NCBI GenBank assembly: GCA_009903405.1
Contig: PRCZ01000003.1
Coordinates: forward strand, 15,347-67,847
DNA from: Candidatus Methanophaga sp. AG-394-G06
GTDB lineage: Archaea; Halobacteriota; Syntropharchaeia; Alkanophagales; Methanospirareceae
Length of the DNA stretch: 52,501 nucleotides
Reading direction: 5' to 3'
The translations under genes and the position numbers were made by a program. The notes beneath the pieces were generated by a model. The model saw nothing but the letters and a program-made list of their open reading frames with translations. It was not told the DNA's origin and did no database searches. Shown in pieces: positions 8,158-15,455 of the stretch; position 1 is the first letter of the stretch; every line of letters starts with the position of its first letter.

Positions 8158-8610
8158 ATGAACGCAGAAAAAGAAGAGAATATGGAAACATTATATTTGG
8201 CTAAGTGGGAAAGTAGATTCTGGGCTTGGCTTATTGACATCCTGTTGGTAGGATTTTTTTCGAGAGGATTTTTTTGGGATTTTGAGTTTATCAACATAGC
8301 GGGTTTTGGGATTAGTGGATTATTGATGTTTGCCTATTGGACTTTATTCGAAGGGTATAATGGACAATCTGTTGGTAAAATGGCATTGGGTTTAAAAGTT
8401 ACAGATCGGAACGGCAGGAAAATAGATTTCGGAGTTGCAGCATTAGAAAGTTGTGGCAAAGCATTTATTCTGCCATTGGATTGTCTTATTGGCTGGTTGG
8501 CTATGCCGAATAGTAAGTTGCGTCTCTTTAACCGGATTTCCAATACCATTGTTATAAAAACAAAGTATGAAGAACCCGAGGGGGTAAGATATGTCAAAGA
8601 AAAGGAATAG
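8158..8610 (+). CDS. RDD-family membrane protein
   Basis: This 150-residue protein has the RDD layout. R-FWAWLIDILLVGF (about 16-32) carries the Arg and Asp signature. A second helix, LLMFAYWTLFEGY, precedes the conserved GQSVGKMALGLKVTD motif (about 80-94). A third hydrophobic region ends in RLFNRISNTIV. RDD proteins have several membrane helices and are thought to move ions or small solutes. It follows the CARDB-like gene closely. The stop is TAG at 8608-8610, and the same frame continues with protein-like sequence for 40 more codons (separate entry). Confidence 0.8.
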   Translation: MNAEKEENMETLYLAKWESRFWAWLIDILLVGFFSRGFFWDFEFINIAGFGISGLLMFAYWTLFEGYNGQSVGKMALGLKVTDRNGRKIDFGVAALESCGKAFILPLDCLIGWLAMPNSKLRLFNRISNTIVIKTKYEEPEGVRYVKEKE

Positions 8611-8733
8611 TTTTTTGGTATTCAAGAACATTCGGAATTGCTTTATGTGTTTCGCTGTGCGGTATATTATGCCACCAACAAGAAACATGATCCGGAACTG
8701 CTGAAATGGTGGAACTGGAAGGAAGATGACTAA
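8611..8733 (+). other. 40-codon in-frame extension beyond the RDD gene TAG stop
   Basis: Directly after the TAG, in the same frame, lies FFGIQEHSELLYVF and on to LLKWWNWKEDD before TAA (8731-8733). It is rich in Trp, Tyr, His and charged residues and looks like real protein. It has no start codon of its own and no ribosome-binding site. It is either a C-terminal domain lost through a recent nonsense mutation, the tail of a displaced gene, or a read-through product. TAG is also a terminal stop elsewhere here (phosphofructokinase, NEW3 surface protein), which argues against routine recoding. Confidence 0.4.
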
Positions 8734-8831
8734 AGCCCGTAATTGTTTAGCTAACCACAAGATTCCACAGATCCCCACACAACCTTCCTTTCATAAAGAA
8801 AGTTTGATCGAAGAAACGTATATTTTTTCAT

Positions 8832-8853
8832 AAAACTTTTTCTAAAAAGTTTT
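8832..8853. terminator. Perfect 10-bp hairpin
   Basis: AAAACTTTTT (8832-8841) and AAAAAGTTTT (8844-8853) are perfectly complementary around CT. A second small hairpin, CTTTC-ATAAA-GAAAG, lies near 8795-8810 and resembles family B. The region lies between the convergent RDD and YwbE genes and is probably a terminator for both. Confidence 0.5.
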
Positions 8854-8935
8854 AGGGTTGAACAATTGTGGTCATTCTCCCTGGAAAGAGAAATATGCAA
8901 AAGCTGAGTTTTTTGAAAAACTCTATCTAAACTTT

Positions 8936-9136
8936 CTAATCTAAAATTTCTTTTACTCTGCCGATTTCACCACTTTCAAGACGAACTTTAATTCCATGTG
9001 GATGTGTCCGCGAATTCGTTAGTATGCGTTGAACAACTCCTGTTGTAAGTTTACCTGTTTTTTGGTCCTTTTTTAATACGATTGCAACATGTAACCCCAA
9101 ACTAATATCAGCTCGAATAGTTCCATCCATATACAT
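8936..9136 (-). CDS. YwbE-family protein (DUF2196)
   Basis: This 66-residue protein matches the whole small YwbE family: DGTIRADISLGLHVAIVLKK, then QKTGKLTTGVVQRILTN, then THPHGIKVRLESGEIGRV. The fold is a small beta-barrel of KOW/S1-like type. The biological role is unknown, and a nucleic-acid or ribosome link has been suggested for such barrels. AAAGGAGAAATG precedes it. The first ATG is very close to GGAG, so the second (MDGTIR) may be the real start. It lies just downstream of the phzF remnant on the same strand. Confidence 0.85.
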   Translation of the reverse strand: MYMDGTIRADISLGLHVAIVLKKDQKTGKLTTGVVQRILTNSRTHPHGIKVRLESGEIGRVKEILD

Positions 9137-9148
9137 TTCTCCTTTAAA

Positions 9149-9405
9149 TTACTTGTATAATATCTCGCCATTTATTACTGTTACTGCCTGACCACAAAGT
9201 TCTATTTCTGTTTGGGGTTGGGCGTGAACCAGCGTAAGTTATAGCCCATATCGTTTTTATATAGAAATGCGGTTTCAGGCAGATTCAGTTCTTTCGCGAT
9301 CTTCAGCATATCCGAATAGGGAATGGTCTCGGATAAGATGCATACTCCTGCGGGATTGCCGGTAAAAGGCTTTGTTGTGAACGCATCAACTTGGATTGAT
9401 TTCAT
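9149..9405 (-). pseudogene. phzF-family isomerase remnant with internal deletion
   Basis: The frame from ATG 9405 reads MKSIQVDAFTTKPFTGNPAG and continues to LRWFTP, the intact N-terminal 60 or so residues of a PhzF-like enzyme of about 290 residues. The frame then breaks. A neighbouring frame resumes with TEIELCG, the next family motif, and joins at once to GQAVTVINGEI, which resembles the very end of PhzF proteins, followed by Lys and TAA at 9149-9151. So about 200 residues are missing and there is a frameshift. It cannot make an enzyme. An upstream 27-codon extension in frame to 9486 is not family-like. Confidence 0.75.
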
Positions 9406-9536
9406 GGGCTCGTTTCTCATACCAATATTTTTCTCGTCATTGATGATAGATAACGTTTGCGAATTTTTCATTAGTTGTAATTTCATTTTAATTCCTTAAA
9501 ACAATCTGCCGTATTTTTCATTCAATTGTCTCCTTA

Positions 9537-9677
9537 TCATCGTTCGCTTCCATCAAGTCCTCTCAATCCTGATTCTATTCTCCTGATGTCGCCATAATAT
9601 TTCTCCTTAATGAATTCGTTATCTTTCCACGAGGGAATGTTAAGCAAAATAATTTCTGCAGACTTGACTCTCGGCTT
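9537..9677 (-). pseudogene. Unidentified gene fragment (C-terminal part)
   Basis: A 46-codon open stretch without a start codon reads KPRVKSAEIILLNIPSW and continues to RRIESGLRGLDGSER before TGA at 9537-9539. An in-frame TAA lies just ahead of it. The composition looks coding and the end looks like a protein terminus, but I do not recognise the family. It is most likely a remnant. The rest of 9487-9814 holds a TATA element for livG and nothing else clear. Confidence 0.35.
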
Positions 9678-9718
9678 TTATTTGCAAACGCTATATGCCT
9701 TTGCAAAAATGAACAAGT

Positions 9719-9728
9719 TATTTATATT
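9719..9728 (+). promoter_or_regulatory. TATA box for livG-livF
   Basis: TATTTATATT sits about 90 nt upstream of the livG start in an otherwise gene-free stretch. It matches an archaeal TATA box. Confidence 0.4.
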
Positions 9729-9814
9729 CCCTCCTCTATCTAAAAGTCAGGAGACAGAAGTTTCAGTTAAAGGGAGCTAAGCAGTATATAGCTCTAACAC
9801 AAACGTGATGACAA

Positions 9815-10543
9815 ATGCTTTCCATACAAGGAGTAAGCAAGTACTTTGGTGGTATAACTGCCATCAAGGACGTAAGCTTTAGCATAGAGCAGGGCGAGAT
9901 AGTGGGTCTCGTGGGGCCGAACGGCGCCGGAAAATCAACGCTCTTAAACGTCATAAGTGGTGTCTACCTTCCTAGCTCGGGATCTATCATATTCAACGGA
10001 CTTGACATAACAGACCTGAGTCCGGATAAAGTATGTAAACAGGGGATCGCCAAGACATTCCAGCTCGTGCAGTCTTTTCCAGAACTCACGGCAATTCAAA
10101 ATGTCCTTGTAGGGGCGGTGTTCGGTAATTCAGATAAAATCAGCATGGTAGAAGCCCGGGAGAAAGCGGAAAAGAATCTTGAATTTATCGGCTACCCGAT
10201 GAATAAAATGAATTACCAGGTGAAAAACCTGACTGTTGTAGAGCTTAAGAGGATACAACTTGCAAGAGCTCTTGCAACTGAGCCAAAACTGCTACTATTA
10301 GATGAGGTGACGACCGGATTAAATCCGAAAGAAAGTAATGACGCAATCTCACTAATACAGAAGATCCGAGAGTCGGGGATAACAATACTCATAGTAGAGC
10401 ATGTTATGAGGGTTATAATGAACGTATCCGACAATATTGTTGTACTACATCACGGCGAAAAAATAGCGGAAGGAACACCAGATGAAATAGCAAACGATGA
10501 AAAGGTTATAACATCCTACCTGGGGGAAAAAATAGATGCATGA
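9815..10543 (+). CDS. livG: Branched-chain amino-acid-type ABC transporter ATPase LivG
   Basis: This 242-residue ATPase has Walker A GPNGAGKST (about 33-41), the LivG-type insertion after FQLVQSFPELTAIQNV, Walker B LLLLDEV followed by TTGLNPKE, and the switch His in LIVEHVM. The signature loop reads LTVVELKRIQ instead of LSGGQ, a variant I recall from one LivG subgroup, so I do not count it as damage. With LivF it would energise uptake of branched-chain amino acids, amides or urea. Its stop overlaps livF by 8 nt. The usual livK and livH are absent from the window, and livM lies downstream in opposite orientation. Confidence 0.9.
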   Translation: MLSIQGVSKYFGGITAIKDVSFSIEQGEIVGLVGPNGAGKSTLLNVISGVYLPSSGSIIFNGLDITDLSPDKVCKQGIAKTFQLVQSFPELTAIQNVLVGAVFGNSDKISMVEAREKAEKNLEFIGYPMNKMNYQVKNLTVVELKRIQLARALATEPKLLLLDEVTTGLNPKESNDAISLIQKIRESGITILIVEHVMRVIMNVSDNIVVLHHGEKIAEGTPDEIANDEKVITSYLGEKIDA

Positions 10544-11255
10544 TACTACTATGCTTGAGCTAAAGGACTTAAAAGTCGCTTACGAGAAAGTGCAGGTGCT
10601 TTGGGACATATCCTTTAGCATTAAAGCAGGAGATGTTGTAACCCTTCTAGGATCTAACGGAGCCGGGAAGTCGACTACTGTAAAGACTATCCAGGGCATA
10701 CTTAAGCCGAAGTCGGGTAGCATCAAGTTCATGGACAAACATATTGAAGGATTACCGGCGTACAAGATAGTGGATGAGGGGATTGCTCTTGTACCTGAGG
10801 GCCGAGAGATATTCCCGAAGATGAACGTATTTGAAAACCTCATTTTGGGTGCCTATGTGCCACGAGCAAAGGAGTCCCTGGATGAGAGTCTCGAATGGGT
10901 ACTCAAGCTCTTTCCAAAGCTCGAAGAGCGGAAAAAACAGCTCGCCGGTACAATGAGTGGTGGAGAACAGCAGATGCTCGCAATCGCTCGCGCTCTGATG
11001 TCAAAACCAAAGCTCCTTATGATGGATGAGCCATCGCTCGGATTAGCCCCGGTGATCGTATTACAGGTATTCGAGATAATCAAGAAGTTGCATGAAGAAG
11101 GTGTTACCATATTGCTTGTGGAACAGAACGTACATCATGCACTTGAAATCGCTGATAGCGCCTATGTCCTAGAGAAAGGCAAAATCATCTTAGAAGGGAA
11201 AGGCCTTGAGCTTCTAGACGATGAGTATGTAAAAAGCGCATACTTAGGTGTCTAA
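10536..11255 (+). CDS. livF: Branched-chain amino-acid-type ABC transporter ATPase LivF
   Basis: This 239-residue ATPase has Walker A GSNGAGKSTT (about 38-47), the Q-loop region, the EGREIFPKMNVFENL motif typical of LivF, a canonical signature MSGGEQQMLAIARAL, Walker B LLMMDEPSLGLAP and the switch His in LLVEQNVHHAL. It pairs with LivG as a heterodimer on the cytoplasmic face of the permease. The start overlaps the livG end, which indicates translational coupling. A fold-back repeat block follows directly. Confidence 0.92.
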   Translation: MHDTTMLELKDLKVAYEKVQVLWDISFSIKAGDVVTLLGSNGAGKSTTVKTIQGILKPKSGSIKFMDKHIEGLPAYKIVDEGIALVPEGREIFPKMNVFENLILGAYVPRAKESLDESLEWVLKLFPKLEERKKQLAGTMSGGEQQMLAIARALMSKPKLLMMDEPSLGLAPVIVLQVFEIIKKLHEEGVTILLVEQNVHHALEIADSAYVLEKGKIILEGKGLELLDDEYVKSAYLGV

Positions 11256-11262
11256 ATATTAA

Positions 11263-11421
11263 CTTGACTTTGTCACATTTCATGCTAATCTGACAATGTC
11301 AAGAAAATAAATTATAGACACAGATTAACGCAGATTAACGCAGAAGAAATTAAATCCGTGTAAATCCGTGTAAATCTGCGTCCTAAATTAAATAGTTAGA
11401 AGTTATACTTTATATACAACG
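11263..11421. repeat. Composite fold-back: TTGACA palindrome pair plus family A copy 2
   Basis: CTTGACTTTGTCA (about 11267-11279) and TGACAATGTCAAG (about 11291-11303) are inverted copies with one mismatch. CAAGAAAATAAATTAT follows, then the family A fold-back (11316-11382). Its left arm, GACACAGATTAACGCAG, is an imperfect inverse of its right arm, which ends AAATCTGCGTC. After CCTAAATTAAAT comes TAGAAGTTATACTTTATATACAA (to about 11419). That tail is shared with the copies at 31.0 and 39.5 kb. Confidence 0.8.
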
Positions 11422-11434
11422 AGGGAATCAAAAA

Positions 11435-12340
11435 TCAGTTTTTCAAAAACTTTGATTTTATCTTCTCCGGGATAGAGATAAGCCCTTTTGGCAGGAATAT
11501 CACTATAAGGATAAGGATCAGACCAATCAATATGAATCGCCCATAGGTCATGCCGAAAGAGCGTAGAACTTCCCAGATGGCTGTAATTACTACTGTTCCT
11601 AGTATTGGACCACCAATGGTGTATAGGCCACCACTTACAGAGTATATTATCGGCCAGAAAGATATGTCTATGCCATATACCTCCGGGGTTACATACCCGA
11701 AATGATGTATCTCCAGAGCGCCGGCAATTCCAGTGAAGAATGCGCTTGCTGCAAATGCTTTCAACTTATACACTGTTACATTGATACCCATTACCTTCGC
11801 TTCAAGCTCGTTCTCTCGTATGGCTTCCAGAGCGAGTCCCATCTTCGACTTCATTATCATGTAGATTATAACGATTACCACAACTGCTATGAGTAGTATA
11901 ATGTAATACTCATACATGACGTGATTTATTATCGTAACAGGAACTAATTTCTTCGCCGGGATACCGTCCCAACCGCCGGTGAGCCCTGAAAGCTCTACGG
12001 TTACCGTTTGAGCGATAATTGCAAATCCGAAAGTTACCATTGCGAGGAACCACGCCTTCAACCTTACACAGGTAAGGCCTATCAGAACACCAATAACAGC
12101 GGCAAAAAAACCGCCGATTACTATTGTCAATATCACAGGAAGACCAAAACTATTTGAAATTATCGCCGACACATAACCACCGATACCGAAAAAAGCGGCA
12201 TGACCTAAAGAACCCTGGCCTGAACTAGCGAGCAGATTCCATGCTGATGAATACATGGTAAAGACAAGCATTAAGATCAAAACAGTCAGAAGATATTGCT
12301 TGATTCCTAAGATCAGAGGTAATAGAAAAGCCAGAATCAA
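11435..12340 (-). CDS. livM: Branched-chain amino-acid-type ABC permease LivM, 5'-trimmed
   Basis: This 301-residue permease has about nine hydrophobic helices and the LivM signature GQGSLGHAAFFGIGGY (about 41-56). EAIRENELEAKVMGINV (about 176-192) is the cytoplasmic EAA-like loop. The frame opens only with TTG at 12340; no ATG is available before an in-frame TAA a few codons upstream. LivM proteins usually carry more residues before the first helix, so the 5' end looks cut. The cut coincides with a TGACAATGTCAA palindrome. The gene faces livGF instead of preceding it, which suggests a local inversion. It may be weakly expressed or dead. Confidence 0.8.
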   Translation of the reverse strand: MILAFLLPLILGIKQYLLTVLILMLVFTMYSSAWNLLASSGQGSLGHAAFFGIGGYVSAIISNSFGLPVILTIVIGGFFAAVIGVLIGLTCVRLKAWFLAMVTFGFAIIAQTVTVELSGLTGGWDGIPAKKLVPVTIINHVMYEYYIILLIAVVVIVIIYMIMKSKMGLALEAIRENELEAKVMGINVTVYKLKAFAASAFFTGIAGALEIHHFGYVTPEVYGIDISFWPIIYSVSGGLYTIGGPILGTVVITAIWEVLRSFGMTYGRFILIGLILILIVIFLPKGLISIPEKIKSKFLKN

Positions 12341-12426
12341 TGTGACAATGTCAATTTAAAGTTTTCTATTTTCTTTTAGTGTTTGAAACTCTTTGTCTCT
12401 TTCATACATTAGGCAACATATTTAAA

Positions 12427-12461
12427 ACTAAAATCAAAATCAAAATTAAAATTAAAATTAA
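12427..12461 (+). repeat. AAAATC/AAAATT hexanucleotide repeat in the hotdog gene leader
   Basis: Five to six tandem hexamers (AAAATC then AAAATT) run up to the AAGGAGGC ribosome-binding site at 12461. Read in frame they would encode Ile-Lys repeats, but I place the start after them. A TATA-like ATATTTAAAA lies just before, at about 12418. Slippage here could change the leader length. Confidence 0.75.
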
Positions 12462-12474
12462 AGGAGGCACAAAA

Positions 12475-12897
12475 ATGGATGATAAAATTTTCGGTTCTAT
12501 AATTAAACGAGCTAGAGATGAACCATACGCAAAGAAAATGGGAATAGAACAGGTGGCATTAGATGCAGGTTACTCAAAAGTCAAAATGATATTTAAGGGG
12601 GATATGGAGAATATGTTTGGTATGGCACATGGCGGCGCGATATTTTCTTTGCTCGATGAAGCATTTGAAATGGCTGCGAACTCACATGGAACTGTGGCGG
12701 TTGCGCTCAGTATGAATATCACATATATAAAACCTCCCTCGACTGGAGACGTCTTATATGCGGAAGCGAGAGAGGTGAGCAGATCAGGCAGAATCGGAAC
12801 ATACGCAATCAACGTTAAAACGGAAGGGGATAACTTAATTGCTATATGCCAAGCTCTAGCTTACAGAAAACGAGATAAATTGCCGTTTTTGGATTGA
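12475..12897 (+). CDS. PaaI-like hotdog-fold thioesterase
   Basis: I start at ATG 12475 (MDDKIFGSIIKRA, 140 residues) because AAGGAGGC lies 7 nt ahead. The longer upstream frame is only translated repeat DNA. The hotdog motifs are clear: FGMAHGGAIFSLLDEAFEMAAN (catalytic HGG-DE region, about 43-64), VALSMNITYIKPPSTGDVL, and a final strand LIAICQALAYRK. Members hydrolyse acyl-CoA thioesters, often aromatic or short-chain, in the cytoplasm. The neighbours (liv genes, Mop remnant) do not indicate a pathway. Confidence 0.85.
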   Translation: MDDKIFGSIIKRARDEPYAKKMGIEQVALDAGYSKVKMIFKGDMENMFGMAHGGAIFSLLDEAFEMAANSHGTVAVALSMNITYIKPPSTGDVLYAEAREVSRSGRIGTYAINVKTEGDNLIAICQALAYRKRDKLPFLD

Positions 12898-12941
12898 GCC
12901 CAATACCAAATAGCGATTAGTGTTTTTGTAGCATCACTGCG

Positions 12942-13040
12942 ATGATAACAAAAGAGGCGGTGGATGAGTTGGGTCTGAAAGAAGGCGATAAAGTATAAGC
13001 TGTGATAAAAGCGACAGAGGTAATGGTGTCAAAGGACTAA
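12942..13040 (+). pseudogene. Mop (molybdate/tungstate-binding TOBE) domain remnant with in-frame stop
   Basis: The frame reads ITKEAVDELGLKEGDKV, then TAA (12996-12998), then AVIKATEVMVSKD, then TAA. This is the C-terminal half of a Mop domain of about 68 residues, which binds molybdate or tungstate oxyanions. In intact relatives a Tyr usually stands where the stop is, so one base change (TAT/TAC to TAA) explains it. The N-terminal half is not recognisable upstream. The WtpA oxyanion-binding gene lies 2.7 kb away. Confidence 0.65.
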
Positions 13041-13043
13041 AAA

Positions 13044-13058
13044 GCACCCTTCGGGTGC
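13044..13058. terminator. Hairpin GCACCC-TTC-GGGTGC
   Basis: A perfect 6-bp GC-rich stem with a 3-nt loop lies just after the Mop remnant and between opposed fragments. It probably ends transcription from the hotdog side. Confidence 0.45.
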
Positions 13059-13068
13059 AAATCGATTG

Positions 13069-13197
13069 TTAGCTATGGCTGAGCATTGGATGGTTCCAAT
13101 CAGCTAATTTACATCCAAAAACTTCGTTTTCTCCCGGTGGTCTCTTCTCATAGCACACGAATGTCATTTTTCTTCCGCAATTTGGACATTTTGGCGC
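13069..13197 (-). pseudogene. Zinc-ribbon protein fragment
   Basis: The open frame reads APKCPNCGRKMTFVCYEKR and continues with FGCKLADWNHPMLSHS before TAA. CPNC followed by later Cys residues looks like a small zinc ribbon. No start codon is available, because an in-frame TAG (13198-13200) immediately precedes it and the sequence upstream of that looks non-coding. It is probably a 3' remnant. The region 13201-13389 otherwise shows nothing I can name. Confidence 0.4.
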
Positions 13198-13389
13198 CTA
13201 TTTATTCACCTTCGTTGAGGTGTGAATATGTCTGGATGCATCAGTCATATCTATAGTTAGGTGATTATAATGATTGATGCAGCGTGAACGTGGTGTTATA
13301 GTGTATATACAATAAAAAAATAAAAGAGGATTAATTAATAATCCTCTATTTCTAGTTTTCAATTTTGTTCTGAATGAAGGCACTGTCGT

Positions 13390-15162
13390 TCACTTAAAAA
13401 GAGCGAGGAAGTTGTAAAGCTCTTGGGGATCAGCATCTGCTATAACAATATCTCCCTCGGAAACAGCCTCTTGTGGATCGAGCTTCCCTAGGACCACATT
13501 CTTCCACACCAATGATTCAGTGGTGACGGTGAATTCCGGATTATCCGGGATTTGTGGCTGAACTTCTAAAATACCCCGGCGAACGTGCATGGTATAGTCA
13601 GCGAGCTCTATGGTGTTAGTCAGGTCGGTTAAGTGGAGCCCGACGACGATATCCTTGTCCAATGATTTAGAGGCGTTGAGACTGACGGCCATGATTCCGA
13701 ATAACGTGTCCATGGGCATGTAAACAACAAGGTTTTCGTCGATCCTACTAAAGGCAGGGATCGGGATGGTTATCTGCCCTGTCTCTTCGAGGTACTCGGA
13801 CAAGAGGTAGTTGTGCGTTTGGGCGTTGTACGTCTCTTCAGCCAGCGAAATCATTGCCGCGTTCTTGATCGCGCGTGCTCCAGCGTGCTCCGGATTGAGC
13901 AGGAGAACATCGTCAGCAAGGATCAAGGCCCATTCCAATTTACCTTCATCCAGAGCATCCTGAGCTTTGGCTGCCAGTTGGTCTACCCCGCCGGCCAGCT
14001 CAGCCATTTCCTGCGCCTCGTCAGTCGGAGACATCGGGAACAGATCTCTGCATTTGCCTGTAAACCAGCCCATATACTGCGAGAAAATCTGGAAGACATC
14101 TCGATCCACTTGACCAAAATATTCCTGCACATAGGGATCATTGGCAAGGTGAGGCGGCAGCTCAACGACTTCAATGATTTCCCCGGGAGTCAACCCCTTG
14201 TTCATGTTTTGTACCGTCTGATCATGAACAAACTGGACGGCATCACGATAGTTGGTGAGTGTGCGGCTAATATTCTCAGCACCGACGAGTGGTTTGCCGC
14301 TATGTATCATGACCAAATATTCAGCGTTCAGGCTTCTCATCTTATCTATGCTCGCTATATAATCCAGCGGATTACGGAACGACGCACCACGTGTTGTTGT
14401 GATTGCAGGGAAAGACTTGTAGAAGTTACCTATTTGCACCAAGACCTTCTTCTCCGGCAACCAGACAAAGATTATGTCAGAGGTCTCTCCCGGCGCGTGC
14501 ATCAGAACGAGATCCACCCCCGCAATAGTTGTCTCCAGTTCATCCTGGACGGTTATAGTGGGCGGCAAGTAACCCGAGGGACCGGGGATCGAGAAAGGGA
14601 AAATACCACCATTGATAAAGTAACCAGGATCCTGCTGATACGGTAAACCCATGTATTTAATGGCCCGATAGGACTTGGTGGGAAATATCAAGCTGTAAAC
14701 GGCACCTGGTGGGCTGAAGAGGTTCTTAGGAAGACTCTCATGACTGATAATCTCTGGTGAGTCATTGCCGGCGAAGACAGTAGCTCCATGGATATGACAG
14801 TCGTGATAGTGCGTGTAGATAATAGCCTTTACGGGCTTTTTGGCGAAAATATTATCTAAATGCGCGTTAAACGCCGCTTTTACTATTCTCGCGGCCGTTT
14901 CACTCTCCGCTGGATCGATGATGATCAGTCCATCGGTTCCTTCTATCAAGACCGGATTGGCTCGAGCGTAGCCTACAGCGACAAAAACCCCATCGGTCAC
15001 ATTATAGACGGTCGGTGGCTTCCAATCGGCTGAAAGATTAACGAGCTTCGGATTGGCTTCAACTACCTCTGGGTCGAACGCAGAGGCCATGGAAATCCAT
15101 AGAAAGACGATACATAAAGCTACTGCAACATATGTACTCGCGATTAAAAATTGTTTTTTCAT
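13390..15162 (-). CDS. Secreted alkylsulfatase-like metallo-beta-lactamase-fold protein with altered metal site
   Basis: This 590-residue protein has a signal peptide (about 5-28, cut near ASA). It has the three-part layout of SdsA1-type alkylsulfatases. The metallo-beta-lactamase domain spans about 40-330, with THYHDCHIHGA at about 117-127. The helical dimerisation domain spans about 390-470 (EWALILADDVLLLNPEH), and the SCP2-like substrate domain about 475-590 (VLGKLDPQEAVSEGDI). SdsA1 hydrolyses alkyl sulfates with two Zn ions. Here the HxHxDH motif reads HYHDCH (Asp to Cys), the usual AEN segment reads QIGN, and the HHWP region reads IHSGKP. The metal chemistry is therefore probably changed. 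GGGGGTGATAAG precedes the start. It is monocistronic. Confidence 0.78.
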   Translation of the reverse strand: MKKQFLIASTYVAVALCIVFLWISMASAFDPEVVEANPKLVNLSADWKPPTVYNVTDGVFVAVGYARANPVLIEGTDGLIIIDPAESETAARIVKAAFNAHLDNIFAKKPVKAIIYTHYHDCHIHGATVFAGNDSPEIISHESLPKNLFSPPGAVYSLIFPTKSYRAIKYMGLPYQQDPGYFINGGIFPFSIPGPSGYLPPTITVQDELETTIAGVDLVLMHAPGETSDIIFVWLPEKKVLVQIGNFYKSFPAITTTRGASFRNPLDYIASIDKMRSLNAEYLVMIHSGKPLVGAENISRTLTNYRDAVQFVHDQTVQNMNKGLTPGEIIEVVELPPHLANDPYVQEYFGQVDRDVFQIFSQYMGWFTGKCRDLFPMSPTDEAQEMAELAGGVDQLAAKAQDALDEGKLEWALILADDVLLLNPEHAGARAIKNAAMISLAEETYNAQTHNYLLSEYLEETGQITIPIPAFSRIDENLVVYMPMDTLFGIMAVSLNASKSLDKDIVVGLHLTDLTNTIELADYTMHVRRGILEVQPQIPDNPEFTVTTESLVWKNVVLGKLDPQEAVSEGDIVIADADPQELYNFLALFK

Positions 15163-15318
15163 CTTATCACCCCCTAATTTTTTATTTCATAGTCTCCATA
15201 CTATACCCTATACTTAAGTACGAGGCCTGCACTTAAGCAGGAGTGCCGATGACTTAAACTACACTGTTATTACAGGTACGTCACAGGAATATAAAAGCTT
15301 TTCGATTTTTTATTTTTG

Positions 15319-15455
15319 ATGCGTCCCACCAAAAAGTTTGTTATAATCTCAATATCGAGCTCTTTGCAGGTTTCCCGAATGATTCCCTCCGCCGCTTCAG
15401 CAACTTCCCCCGTCAATACCTTTTCCCGATACTTCGGCGAAAAAACATGAATTTT
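15319..15455 (-). pseudogene. IS200/IS605 TnpA (Y1 transposase) fragment
   Basis: The minus-strand frame reads KIHVFSPKYREKVLTGEV, then AEAAEGIIRETCKELDIEII. This is the N-terminal part of a TnpA of the HUH/Y1 type, where relatives read VWVPKYRRKVLTGEVA. The frame then runs into repeat-like DNA, and the HUH motif and catalytic Tyr are missing. There is no start codon. It is a dead relic of a small insertion sequence. Confidence 0.7.

Noticed and set aside
8608-8610. Pyrrolysine at the RDD TAG
   Set aside because: TAG also ends the phosphofructokinase and the surface NEW3 gene, and no pyl gene is in the window. I keep only the observation of an in-frame tail.
10213-10290. Variant LivG signature loop (LTVVE instead of LSGGQ) as a defect
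   Set aside because: A subgroup of LivG proteins has this kind of loop with LLLDEV, so it is probably normal.
12379-12474. Extended N-terminus of the hotdog protein with Ile-Lys repeats
   Set aside because: It is the translation of a hexanucleotide repeat upstream of a strong AAGGAGGC ribosome-binding site.
13813-14646. 277-codon plus-strand frame
   Set aside because: It is a shadow of the alkylsulfatase-like gene, with random composition and no motif.
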